Made by a program: the position numbers and the translations under genes. This document shows, piece after piece, positions 1 to 14,004 of a stretch of 64,000 nt of DNA. Source of the DNA: Rosellinia necatrix (taxonomy: Eukaryota > Ascomycota > Sordariomycetes > Xylariales > Xylariaceae); NCBI GenBank assembly GCA_021209875.1, contig JAGYVD010000005.1:3820001-3884000 (forward strand). Reading direction: 5' to 3'. The stretch's first letter is position 1. Every line of letters begins with the position of its first letter. The notes beneath the pieces are model-generated. The model saw only the letters and a list, made by a program, of their open reading frames with translations. It ran no database searches and was not told where the DNA came from.

Positions 1-569
1 CTTCATATCTTCGGTAACAAATAAGATACTTCAATTTCTATTATATATTTGGTATGTTAACAGGTATCTTTTCAAAGGTGGGACCTCGAGAAGTACCTAG
101 GTAGCTACCTCGGTAGGTAAGCCTTCAAAGTTGAACCCAATGGCGGATATTTAGGTAGGTAGGTACCTTAGGTACTAATGTATAGTGATATTGGCTTATC
201 ACCTAGTTAGAATTTCAAGCTTAGGTGGGTAGCCCATCGAACGAACACCACCTGTTTGATTCGAGAACAGATGTACTCGATCAAATACTTTCTTGATATT
301 GGAGCTCTCTCATCGCGGCTCAACTGGTGCTTGAAGCGTACCCTCAACGTGGTTGTTGGTATTGGGCCTTCTCTACTACCCATTCTTTCCATATAGGTGA
401 ATTAGGCGAAACCGACGCGAAATCGACCAATCCAATCCGGTTCGATCCTCATCCCTCGCCCAGGACCTCTTACTGCCCTGACTGACCGCGCAATGTGCCT
501 CGCCGTATGATTGAGTTCTTTTGCCAATGGCCTTGTCACGCGATAACGTAAGAACGAACGGTACGAACA
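1..569. other. 5' flank of uso1, non-coding
   Basis: No convincing gene is present; the short open frames lack recognisable protein features. It is the presumed promoter and leader of the Uso1 gene that starts at 570. Two copies of a palindromic TACCTAGGTA-type motif lie at about 93-118 and 150-175. Confidence 0.6.
93..175. repeat. Cluster of the dispersed CCTAGGTA-type palindromic motif
   Basis: Contains TACCTAGGTAGCTACC and TAGGTAGGTAGGTACCTTAGG. Related strings built from ACCTA/TAGGT units recur in nearly every large intergenic gap of the window. I found none inside the exons I modelled. Confidence 0.6.
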
Positions 570-3500
570 ATGTTTTCGAGCATCGCCGCCGCCGCGCCCG
601 CAAAGCAGTCTGTCGGTGATACTATAACCGTCCTCAGCGGCCGGCTGGGGTCTGCCACTCTTCTCGAAGACCGCCGTGCTGCCATCCTCGGTCTGCGCAG
701 TTTCGCCAAGGACTACCCCGCTTCCGTTGCGTCGGGGGCTCTGAGAAGCCTGATCGGGAGCTTGTCTGCAGATGGCGAGGATGTCGATACTGTTAGGGTC
801 GTTCTCGAGACCTTGCTAATGCTCTTCAACCCTAACCAAGACAGCCCGGAAGCGTCTGAGGAAATCGCTCTATGGCTTGCCGACGAGTTCACCCAGCGTC
901 AAGAAAATATCACGCTACTGCTGGATTTCCTAGAGACCGCCGATTTCTACTCTCGGCTATATTCCTTGCAGCTGCTAGTTGCCATTCTCGCTGCACGAAC
1001 CGAAAGAACCGAAGAATGCATTTCCCTGGCGCCGCTGGGCATCCCCCGCTTGGTTGCTGTTCTTGAAGACCGACGTGACGCTGTACGAAATGAAGGCCTC
1101 ACGCTCCTCACATACCTCACGCCGTCTTCGTCGCTCATACAACAATCGGTGGCGTATCAAAATGCGTTCGAGCGAACGTTCGCTATCATTGAAGCGGAGG
1201 GGTCACTGTCGGAGGGCGGTAGGACCATCGAGGACTGCCTCATATTCCTGGCTAATCTCCTACGACTGAATCCTCCGAATCAATCGCTATTCCGTGAAAG
1301 TGGGTGTGTTGTGCAGCTGGCCAAACTGCTGGAGAGTACATATCAGACTGGCAAGGAAGAGGACGAAGCGGTCGCCGCGTGGGCTCAGGAGCAGCAAAAC
1401 AGAAATATATACGCTTTGCTAGCCGTTATTCGACTTTTCCTTATACCAGGGGCCGTTGGCACTTCCCAGAATCAGGTGGCCTTCTGGCAGCATGGCGTTC
1501 TTTATCATGCGCTTCAGGTTGCATTCAATTACAGGGCCGAGATGCCCATCAGAGCAGAGGTTCGGGATCTTCCCCATCGGTCGCCAGATTCAAAGAAATT
1601 GATTTATGTGTGTCGTAGGCTTTGATTACCTGTGCCGATACTATTAGAGGCAACGCAAAGCTTCAGGAGAACTTCGCCCAACTTCAGGTTCCATCGGTAG
1701 TAGACACGGCACCGGAAAGGAACAGCCAGACGGACAAGCCAAATGGCGCTCTACCTATCTACGTAATAGATGGTTTGTTAGATCTGGTCTTGAGCGTGTC
1801 CTCGGCTCAGGCCTTTGACCTGCGCGTAGCCGCGTGCCAGTGCATTAAAGCCTATTTCTTCAATCACCCTGAAGTACGCATGCATTTCTTACGACGTGCC
1901 ATAGAAGGCCACGCTTCTGGTGTTGATGAGACGGCGAATGTGCTAACTACGTTGCTCCGGCCTATTGGCGCCTCTACCACGAACGATCCGTACCGCCACT
2001 GGTTTGCGGCCGCAATTGTGTTTCACCTCGTCTTTGAAAATCCCGAAGGAAAAGTGCTAGCAATGTCGGTAACCGAAGGAGACGCGGAAAGTGGCGAAGA
2101 AGTTGTGACCAGCATCCAAACCATGACTGCCCATCTCATAACTGCCCTCAGCCGGGGAGATGATGATCGTGTATCCGTCGGATATTTAATGTTATTGATT
2201 GGGTGGCTATTCGAGGACATTGACGGGGTTAACGATTTCTTAGGAGAGGGCAGCAATATCCACGCACTCGCGCAGGAAATTGTACGACACCCTCCCGGCA
2301 GTGTTCTGGTTCAAGGATTGTGTGCCATGATACTAGGAACCATATATGAGTTCTCTACCAAAGATTCCCCAATTCCACGTTCCACTCTCCACTCAGTCAT
2401 TATGTCCCGGGTTGGACGAGACAAGTACATAGATGTTTTCAACAAGCTCCGGAGTCATCCTTTAATGAGGGATTTCGAAGTTAGCCCACAGAAGGCAGAC
2501 GGGTCGGGGAGCTTGCCGGACGTTTATTTTGACGCAACTTTTGTCGAGTTCTTTAAGGACAATTACAGCCGCATAGCAAGAGCGATTGATCGAGACCCAG
2601 GTCTAGAGATATCTATTATGACCAACGGTGTGCAGAAGGGCATCTCTCGTGAACTAGTGGACTCATTACGTTCTCAGCTCGAAGAAAAGGAGCAAGCTCT
2701 ACAAGCGGCCCTAGCGGATGTTGCGTCCCTCGACGGGAAACTCGGCCAGGAACAAGCCGATCATCGTCGTTCGAAAGAAGCCTCTGCGGCCGAACTTGCC
2801 CGTATCAAGAACGTAAACGAAGCAATACAGCGCCACCATGACGACGAGCTTAAGTGAGTCCTTTCCGCACGATACCAGAATGCCGCTGACAACTATAGGA
2901 AACGCGAGACCCAGCAGCAGGCGAAAAATAATGCGCATCAAAAACAACTTGAAGCGGCTCAGAAAGATGCTGCTGTTGCCATGGAGTCGCTTCGTGTTGA
3001 GCACAATACCAAGGAAGCCGAGCTCCAGAGACAGATCGATTATGTCCGCAAGACAACTGAAGCTGAGGCCACCCGGGTCCAACGGAGAGCTGAAGCCGAA
3101 ATGGCGGATCTTCGTGCCACTATCAGCCGTCTTGAAGTTGATCTAATGAAGGTCTGTACCAGAGCCCATTCTGTACATTAAAAACCATAAGATCACTAAC
3201 TCGCATATAGGCCAACAAAGCGAAGACTCAGGAGGTAGCAGCCGCTCGCGAAGAGCTCAAATCTAAGCTCTCAGCCGAAGAGTCGAAGACAAAATCAGCC
3301 GAGAAGCTAGTTGCGGATTTAAAGAAACAATTGTCGGTAAATCAAGGAGAACTTGGGAAGGTAAGTTGGCTTTCTATACTTATGTTCGTACGGTCACTAA
3401 TACCGCGTTAGGTTCGAACCCAATTAGGGGAAAAGGAGGAGCAGCAGTCATCTACTCAAACAGAGTTGGATGATCTCCTGATGGTATTCGGCGACCTAGA

Positions 3501-3678
3501 AGAGAAGGTCGAAAGATACAAGGTACGAACAAGTTATGTGTATATCGTTATCTACGAGCCACTAACTGTCCACGTTCAGAAACGTCTCTACGGCTTAGGT
3601 GAGGCGATATCCGACGGCGAGGAAGAGGAGGAGGAGGATGAGGATGATGACGACGAGGAGGGCAGTGAGGTGGATTAG
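570..3678 (+). CDS. uso1: Uso1/p115-type vesicle tethering protein
   Basis: General vesicular transport factor that tethers ER-derived COPII vesicles at the cis-Golgi. Six exons fit: 570-1559, 1619-2853, 2899-3151, 3211-3360, 3412-3522 and 3580-3678, giving 945 codons in one frame. The N-terminal ~650 residues form the armadillo-like p115 head, with the family's block AFWQHGVLYHAL just before intron 1 and ITCADTIRGNAKLQENF just after it. From about residue 690 the protein is a charged coiled coil (SQLEEKEQALQAALADV and onward). It ends in a very acidic tail of Glu/Asp runs, as in p115, where the tail binds GM130-type golgins. Yeast Uso1 is much longer; this length is nearer animal p115. Intron 1 uses GTTCGG, a weak donor, but the junction restores the conserved block. 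The ATG at 570 is the first in frame. Confidence 0.93.
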
Positions 3679-4192
3679 TAGCAACATTGACCCGGGCGCA
3701 ACGCCCTGCAATCCCCTGTCAAATGGTTCCGCTCTGATCCAGGGTCAACAGGGCAACGCAAGCCCTCCATGTCCACTGGAAGACACTGGACCTAGACCTT
3801 GCCTAGGTATCCGTAGAATTGGGAGGGACCTTGTGGATGGCTATGCATATATCCCACACATACTATGAATATTATGTGCTTACCCGATATTGTACACCCC
3901 CACAATTCTACATCTTCAGAAATTCTTGGGGCCCATGATATTAGTGTCTTGACTTACAATCAGATGCTAGTGAGCGACTCAACAAAACAAATTCGGCACA
4001 AAGGGTGTACTCTACCTATCTCAGCAGAGTCTTCCAGAGGATCTTGGCAAACTGCAGGGCGCCGCGCATCACATATCTTACCATTCACGGCAATCCGCAG
4101 ACAGGCCATTTTTCGGCGAGGAGATCCAGGCTCAGCCAGGCCTCGACTGCTTTCCCCTCTCGATCACCTCATACCTCATAGGCCACTCCGAG
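3679..4192. other. Intergenic, uso1 3' end to PRMT3 start
   Basis: Contains the uso1 3' UTR and the PRMT3 promoter and leader. The open frames here show no protein-like features. One TGCCTAGGTA motif lies near 3799. Confidence 0.5.
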
Positions 4193-6462
<2,270 letters not shown>

Positions 6463-7163
6463 GATGTTCTTCGGGTGGGGTGGTACACGTCCGTCCGTCC
6501 CTCCATCCCCCCCGTCCGTCAGTCAGGGACAGAAATTGGATGGAGAGATCCATTTATTTGGGATGCACGGCTCATTATTGATGGCTGATCAGCTGGTTAA
6601 CCTACCAACCCGGAGTCACGCTATGAGCTGTCATACATCTAAGACACACCTTAGTTGCGATCACAATTCGAACGTTGTTATCTGGACGCAATAGTTTGCT
6701 ACTTCCTGCTGTATTCGTCTAGGACTCAGTATAGCATTCATGCAGGCAGCCTCATAAATGAATCTAAAAAAAACAAAGAGAATATTTTCTCTCTAAGGTA
6801 CATCGCTTTGCCGAAATAAATATTCAAGTTTCAATAGAAGTGCCTAAATATTGACGTTACCAGTGCGTTATATCATACCTGCTGCCTTTATCGCGAGCGG
6901 CTCTTCTTATCTATATAAAAAGTATATAAAGTCATTATAAGCAACGAAAGAAGCAATACAATAGGGTTCGAGATTCATCTTAAACCTCCTTCCTTTTCTA
7001 CCAGCATAGTTTTCATCCACTTCCCTGTAACCAGTCTCGGCCTAGAAGCCCCTATACGTGACGCCAGTTTTAAACGCCTTTAGTGCTAAATGCATAAATC
7101 AGGGATGCCCCCAAACCTTAGGAATGTTGTCGCCTGAAAAGAGAATTCGTGTCCCAGCGGGGT
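6463..7163. other. Convergent 3' regions of PRMT3 and the MscS channel
   Basis: AT-rich non-coding DNA with TATATAAAAAGTATATAAAG near 6913. I see no gene; it should hold the two facing 3' UTRs. Confidence 0.5.
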
Positions 7164-9921
7164 TTATCGCTGGAAATTCGGGTTCTGCGGTTGAGGCGCG
7201 CTCGCTCCACCTGGCCGAACGCTAGAATCACCCTGGGGTTGTGTGAGATTGGGCCTGTTCGATGACGAGGCGCCCGAATAGGGATTGTTATATTGAGTGC
7301 CCGGGTAGCCCGGGGCGAAAGGATTCGGCCCACCCATTTGCGCTTCTTCGTCAAATGGGGTCATATGCTGAGTTACTTGGAAGCTCGGTGTTCTCTCTTC
7401 AGATGGCTCCGCGGGTACTGATTCGCCAGCCTTCCGGAGGCCACCACGTTGGCTTGGTGTTTTGCGTGGCCCGGACGCGGAATCGGCGTCATTGGGCCGT
7501 GTCCGATCGATAGACCGCCTAAGTGAATCGCCCGGTGCATCATCATCGCGGCTGTAGCTCCCTTCTTGCATAGCAGCATTTAATGGATCAAGAGTGTTTA
7601 GGCCTTGCACCGCTGTTGCCTCAGTAGCCTCATTTGAGACAGCAAGTGGGATGAGACGAGCTGCATCCTTTTCCTTTTCTGCCTTGTCGCGAGCAGCGGC
7701 TGCTTCCGCATCCGAAACGGTTACAGAATAAGAGGGGTTTGTAGGTCCGCCTAGAGTCTCGCCTCCTCCACCAGGAGCGTAAATAGGCACCTTCTTTAAC
7801 GCGAGCGCAAGAGCACAAATAAATTTGGATCTCCTAGTAGCTCGTATAGCGTCATTATGCCAGTTAGACTTGTGCTTGATGGCAATTTTGAGGGTAAGCT
7901 TATCCAGATCTCCTACGCCGCCGACCCCTATACCGATATCTGGCTGGAAGTCTCTGGAGTTCTCAGGGCCCTGAACAAACTTCTCCATCTCTACCCGAAG
8001 TAGTTCAATATCTTCAAAAGTCGTGTCATACGAGACGTTAACGTCAATTACTTCCTTCATCGCCTTACTCCGTGAGACATTCTCAATCCAGAGGTTGTTA
8101 AGCACAATGTTAGGAATTTGTACCACTTGCATTTTGTCGATTCTCGTAAACATGGTGTAAAGCAGCGAAATCCTTTCGACAACGAGCTGCTCTTTCTCTG
8201 GGCCAGTAATATCAACACGGTCCCCGACGTCGTATGGGTGCTTGACAAATAGGAAAATGCAGGAACCGAGAAACTCTTGAGTCGTAACCGCGAAAATAAA
8301 CGATAGAGAGAGCAATGTCGTCCCGGCGGTTGCAAGCGTCGTGACAAACGAGCTTTGAAAGAAAGCCACTAGGAGCACCGTATTAGCCAATATTCAGGCA
8401 AACAAACATCAGTAGGTGGGACTTACAAAAAACAAAAATGACAATCAATAATACGATAAATAGCAAAATCTTATCGAAGACGCCTAGTGCCTGGCCGATG
8501 TCTTGCATGCTGTTTCCGATGGCTTTCCTCTCTTTGCCGATGTCGACTACTTTCCTAATCATCTCATCTAGGCTGATGTCACCGTTACCGTCAGCATCAA
8601 TGGCGTCAAAACATTCCTCTGCCTCTTCGCGATATTGAGGTCCAAGCACCTCGGCAATGTCGTCTGGGTAGAGGGATTCGTTCCCTTCTACCACAAATGA
8701 CATCCAAATACGTCTCGCCAAGGCTTCAGACGTCTTAGCTTTTTCCAAAGCCTCGATAACGATGGAATGTGCCGAGTTTGGATTGAAAACTTGTTTGCCT
8801 GTGATTTCAGAAGCAATATTACCGAAAGCAGAGGTAACCTTGTTGCCGATTCGACCAACATTGCCGATTAGTTTCGCCGGTATGATGGCAGGCCTCTTAT
8901 TCCGCTTCCTCTTATTTCCTGCAAGGAGCATCTCGATGCTATCGTTGATGATTTCGTCTTCTTCTAGAAATTGTTCACAGTACATTGGGAACAACTTTCG
9001 AGACGCATCATACATCATACCGAGAAGATGAACATCACGCTTCGAGTCCTGGATGCGATTGGCAAAGGATCGTTGATGGTATGAAATACTGATAAGCTGA
9101 ACAAAGGCCTTCTCTCCGAGGAAAATAGCCGATGACACAAAAGCAGCTCCCAGAATCTTTGCGACGGTATTCACCCACGATACCTTGTCACGGCCACGTT
9201 GAAGAAGGTTGATAAATACGAGCCAATCGGCAAGGGCCCAGAAGAAGAGCGATAAAGGGATTTGAAGGTTGCGTAGAAGGGCGGCATATTTGCGGGTTCC
9301 TGGACTTATAACGCCAGTGAAGAACATGAAGGCAGGCGCCAACAACCAAGCAACAAGCTTTCCGCCCCAGAGCGTCAGCCAGCCGACCTCGATCCAGATG
9401 AAAAAAACGAAGAGAGAGGGCCCTTTTGCGCCGTCAGGACCGGTGCCGACGGGGATATCGTTACGTTTGTCAAGAACGGCCAGAACAATGATAGGGATGG
9501 CGAGCAAGATAGCCACGGGAACGATGTAGAAGAGATAGCGTATAGGACCCGAGGCATGGATGATTCGATTGTAAAGCCTGCCCATGGCGTTGAGCGAAAG
9601 CTCGTTACTTGCAAGCTCATCCTCGGACGATGCATCATCCTTCTTCTTGGCCTGTCTCCGGCCGCGGTGGAAGAAGTGGTGGTGCTTCTCGCTGTTCCCG
9701 TTGCCATCGAGGCCCTCAGGTTGTTCGAAACTCGTGCTTAATCCTTGGTTCGCCTTCCGAGCTCCGGTGGAACTGGCGTTACTTCGAATTTGCGTCAATG
9801 GAATATCACCGTCGGGCATGTTGGAACGCGAGGTCCCGAGGGGTACAAAGCCCCGAGGCGACATGGGAGACCTGATAGACATGGCAACACTAGAGTGCGG
9901 TGGACCGAGCCACGACCGCAC
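7164..9921 (-). CDS. MscS-like mechanosensitive ion channel with EF hand (fungal Msy1/Msy2 type)
   Basis: Fungal Msy channels sit in the ER or perinuclear membrane and tune Ca2+ during hypo-osmotic shock. Two exons fit, 9921-8427 and 8368-7164, with a 58-nt GTAAGT..CTAG intron; 899 residues. After a disordered N-terminus there are at least four hydrophobic segments (YLFYIVPVAILLAIPIIVLAV and three more). A canonical EF-hand loop DADGNGDISLDE lies near residues 440-452. The pore-lining helix VTTLATAGTTLLSLSFIFAV follows, then the MscS beta domain with FLFVKHPYDVGDRVDITG and IPNIVLNNLWIENVSRS. The last ~200 residues are a Pro/Gly/Ser-rich disordered tail. A second in-frame ATG (9882) is an equally good start. 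It faces PRMT3 convergently. Confidence 0.93.
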
Positions 9922-12280
9922 TTGATATATGTGGCGTGTTTTCTATCCGGCGGGTAGGAATAGGAACGAGGGTATCAATTCAATGCCACTCCAAGACAGC
10001 ACCAGGCGGTCGATTGGAGGTTGGTTCCAGTGTAGATGGCTCCGTTTTCTAGATAGAGACGCATACGATGGATGTAAACCAGGGCACGTGTGAAAGGTTA
10101 TTAGGAGGTAGTCGGTTGCCTGCCCAGATAAACGAGAGACTGGTCAATGGCGAAAATGCAGATGGCGGAGAAAGTTGGCGAGTAGTAGAAAAACACTCCA
10201 CGGTGGGTTGCGAACAATACCTAGGTATGGACGTGAAAGAGAGCGAGTGTAAGTGGTGCAAGGGAGGCAGCTTCCTCGTGTCGAGCAGGTAGGTACTGTA
10301 GTACAATTGTGGGTATGCAACTGAAGACATGTGTACAAGACCATACAACTATGACAGAGGTGCCCCCAGAGGTACTAGGGACTCATGGCATCACCGAATT
10401 CCAAGTACCACTATACCGTAGACGAGATGGGCCTTTGATTGGGTGACCCCAACGGACGTGATTTGGTGCCCTGAGCGGTGGAGATTAAGGCGTCCCATAG
10501 CAGTACCCACTTAAGAACAAACCGGGTCTACAGCCACACTGAACAGTTTTCCGATCTCTGTTCCCAGATGCTAAAAAGATCGGCTTACAGTGCGCCTACC
10601 TTCAATACGGATCTGCGCACACGCGTGCTGCGTGAATTACATACTCCAGATCCAGGGCTTCATTCCAGGTCCTAGGGTATAATAAAATAATGGCTTCCAT
10701 GCTACAAATCATATTTGTCTGGTGGACCAGATGTACATATGTAGAGTTGGTCACCTCTAGTACCTAGGTACATAAAGTACACCGTAAGCGTTCCTGGTCT
10801 TAAGCCTTTCCCCACGGGTGGATAAAGCGTTTGAGATTTTTCTAAGGCTGGCACCAGATGTTTCAAGTTACGGTTCCACTCGGATCCCGCTAAGCCGGGA
10901 TTGTGATTAGGGGCTGAAAGAATAGGCCGTTAGTGACCAACAGACAGCTAAGGACCGGTCTCCAGCAGGAGCTTATTCCCAGGGAATTTTTTTTTTTTTT
11001 TTTGCGTCGCGCGAGCAAGCTATGTCTCCAGAACTAGCATTGGCTACAATTTACAAGTCATTCTCCCCAGTAGCCGGGTCCCGCCGTGTGGCTTGCGCAT
11101 CCTACCAAACCCGTCTAGCGCTGGACCGAGCGGGTAAGATACCCGTGCACGTAACCACATAACGCCGAATCCCGAGTCCTCATGCCCGCTCTTTACACTA
11201 TCCCCTGTTCAACTCCAGCTTGTTTCGGGCGCCTGTCAGTCGGTCGGACGTAGTGTAGTGTACATTACCCAAACTTAGAACAGTCAGTTATCGTCCTCCC
11301 ACCTTTCCGCCATACTATGTAGTGTACATAAGGATGTCGAAAGGAACCCCAAGATCGATATAACCCCGCCCGCCGGGACGCTGATACGCATGCCTCCACG
11401 TACGCAGACTCCGCGGTAAAACCCCATGGGATCTACGATATACGTTATCTACGGATCTACATGTCCCTTGCGCGATACGTATCTGGCTGTCAACTTGCGC
11501 TCATCGATCTACACTATATTGCCCATCCACAGTAGTAGGCCCCCTGTTGATGGGGCATACTAACTCGATAGTGTATACTATGTGAACACGACCAACACTA
11601 CAGTGTTGTGATATATAATACAGTGTGTGCTGCGATTCAAACCGTCGAGGCAAATGGTCAAATGAGCGATGAGAGTTGGACTATTGTGCTGGCATCATGA
11701 CGATCAGCTCATACTCATTCTGGAGAAACCTGCAGGAACAGATCAACAACCAGGAGTCAAACATATATCCTCCACATTAACCAATCCTTTCTCCTCTCAT
11801 ATATTACCTAATGCACTACGTATAGTGTGTGAATTGAAGTACACTACATATGTAGGATTCGCCAAAGCTCATGTGATGTTTAATGGAATATCGACTGTCA
11901 ATCCCTAGCATCGAGGATGCACTCCATAGTGGTCTTGTTTAACATCGTCCCACGAGTTAAAACTTGGTTGGTGGCTGATCGGGTATGCCGTCATACGTGC
12001 ATGCATCCCTCGGCGCATACATACATTCCTGGGTGCCTATGCAGGTAGGTATGTAGTGTATGTATGGACTTGTTCAACCACTAATATACTTACCTAGTTA
12101 GGTATTTTAGTTCGTTTCGAACTATTGATATTCAACCCCCAAATATGTAAACAGTTAAGGGCTGAGGATTATTCCCCATCGACTCCAGTTTACTATTGCC
12201 AGTACCAGGTACCAGACGTCCGCATAGCATACACGCGTTATAATTAGGCAGAGGGGGGAGCCTGATCATCGAGTGTGCGT

Positions 12281-12298
12281 CCACTATCTAGATAGTGG
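12281..12298. repeat. Perfect 18-bp palindrome
   Basis: CCACTATCTAGATAGTGG equals its own reverse complement. It lies in a gene-free region among other TAGTG/CACTA strings, including CAACACT-AC-AGTGTTG at 11593-11608. Confidence 0.85.
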
Positions 12299-13184
12299 TG
12301 TATCGTGTCGCTGCCTACTTACTCAAAAGTTTTCACATATCAGAAGATCGTCGATACCCAGAACGTGCTCAAAGGATTCTGACAACAAACAGCAAACCTG
12401 CTGTCCGACGAATAGGATGAGATTGGCAAATATCTTGGCCGACCCGCAATAACTAACGGTTTAGTCTGTCAAGCAAACTTTCAACGCCATTGACTCTGCT
12501 CGGAATCATCATATTTGGCATACATGAATACCTCTATCCCCAACTACCTAAGTCGGTAGGTACCGCCTTTTTTGACTAACCTACCCTTATGCCTTGACGG
12601 ATCACCAAGTGAAACTACGTTGGTGATTTTGTATTACGCCGATGTGTGACCTGTGATCCGAGTAAAAGCGCGGCAGTAACCGATACCTTCCTAGCGCACC
12701 AGTTAAGCCTGGTGGTGGTGGTGGTGGCTGTAACAAGTGAGGTTAACTTTCCCCATAAGTCGCCTAAGTATGTACCGGAAGAGAATAAGGTTTGTCTGGC
12801 CTATTTAGGATGGAGAGACATAAAGGTCTAGAACATCGTTATGCATTTACCTCAAGGCTATCATGACTCAGACCTCAAACCACCGTTCTCATATAATAAC
12901 GTGGTCCTCTCCACCAGCCCGTTAAGACCGCCGGCGGCAATTGTGTGTGGGCCTTCTGCGCGACGTTGTCTCGATCATATCGTACCATGGCCGGCCGTAA
13001 AGCATGTAGCCCCTGCTCAGCGACAGCCTATTGCATAATCCCCATCAGTATGGATAAACGGATGCTGACTCTGAACCGTTGCTCAGATGCAAACCGTAAT
13101 GACACGATTTTGTATCAAGCCCGCCAAGTGCGCGAGACCTGTGCTTCATGGGCCGGCTAAACGTAACACTGAGGCCACTCAGTA

Positions 13185-13205
13185 TCTTAGGTCTTAGGTC
13201 TTAGG
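13185..13205. repeat. Tandem (TCTTAGG)x3
   Basis: Three perfect 7-bp units in non-coding DNA 0.8 kb upstream of the MutY gene. Confidence 0.85.
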
Positions 13206-14004
13206 TGTTGATGTATGCGTCGATTGTCGCACTCTTTCGCCTCGTGGAATGGTACCCAGAGCTTCAGATGCACAAGTATCGCGGACAACTAGGCCTCGAT
13301 TGGACTGTTGAACGGCACACATGGGCGCACCGGACTAGACAATATACTCTGACACGAAGAGGGCGGGTCTTTACAGCTTGTTGAGGATTTAAAAATTCCG
13401 CGCTGCCAAACCCGCGATGTTGGCGTTAGGTCTAGTTATCTAGAGCATTACGTCCCGGAATACTAGCCGGTCTCAACCTGACGGCCGATAGTCTGCGACG
13501 CGCCCGGCCTTGCTAAATATAGCAGACATGAATGTACGAGGCCTCTAGAAGCCCCTAGAACAACGAAGTTAATCTCTCTCAACACGAGCGAAAGTACGAA
13601 ATGTCTTAACCCGTCCGCCCCCTTGTCTTACCTTGACAGGCGGTATCCTTTCGGGATGCCTTTCCGGAAGTACTTAGCGTCAAAATAGCAGTCAAAGGGA
13701 CGGACAATCGCCTACGTATGATGCGCCATTACACTAAATTAAATCGTGTCGAAAAGGACACAAAAAAAAGCGATCAAAGGATGGCCGTACTAAGCTCTCA
13801 TCAATGCAGTTCAACGCATTGTATAATTTGTATCTCAAAGTATATGTCTTAGCGACAAGATGCAGGATGTGGCGCTTATTTCCTTATCATCAAAGATGTA
13901 TGGCTCAGGCCGATGGCGGTCACGTGAATGCGCGTAGCATTCGGGGATTTATGCCCCACCGTCCTGTCCAACCTCAGGAGCCATAGTTACAGGTCGCAAT
14001 CGCC

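Larger units (their letters stand above)
9922..14004. other. 4-kb gene-free stretch with many short repeats and palindromes
   Basis: It separates the divergent MscS channel (-) and MutY (+) genes. The open frames are short and have no recognisable domains. I see a T17 run at about 10987, palindromic CCTAGGTA motifs near 10219, 10763 and 12545, many TAGTGTA/TACACTA strings between 11250 and 12310, an 18-bp palindrome at 12281 and a 7-bp triplet repeat at 13185. I could not recognise a transposon or RNA gene. Confidence 0.5.

Noticed and set aside
8383..8427. C-terminal extension CKSHLLMFVCLNIG of the first MscS frame as a stop-truncated channel
   Set aside because: A GTAAGT donor and CTAG acceptor remove it and restore the pore helix in frame.
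9922..14004. A decayed transposon in the 4-kb gap
   Set aside because: No reverse transcriptase, transposase or long terminal repeats were recognised, and base composition is not strongly AT-biased as expected after RIP.
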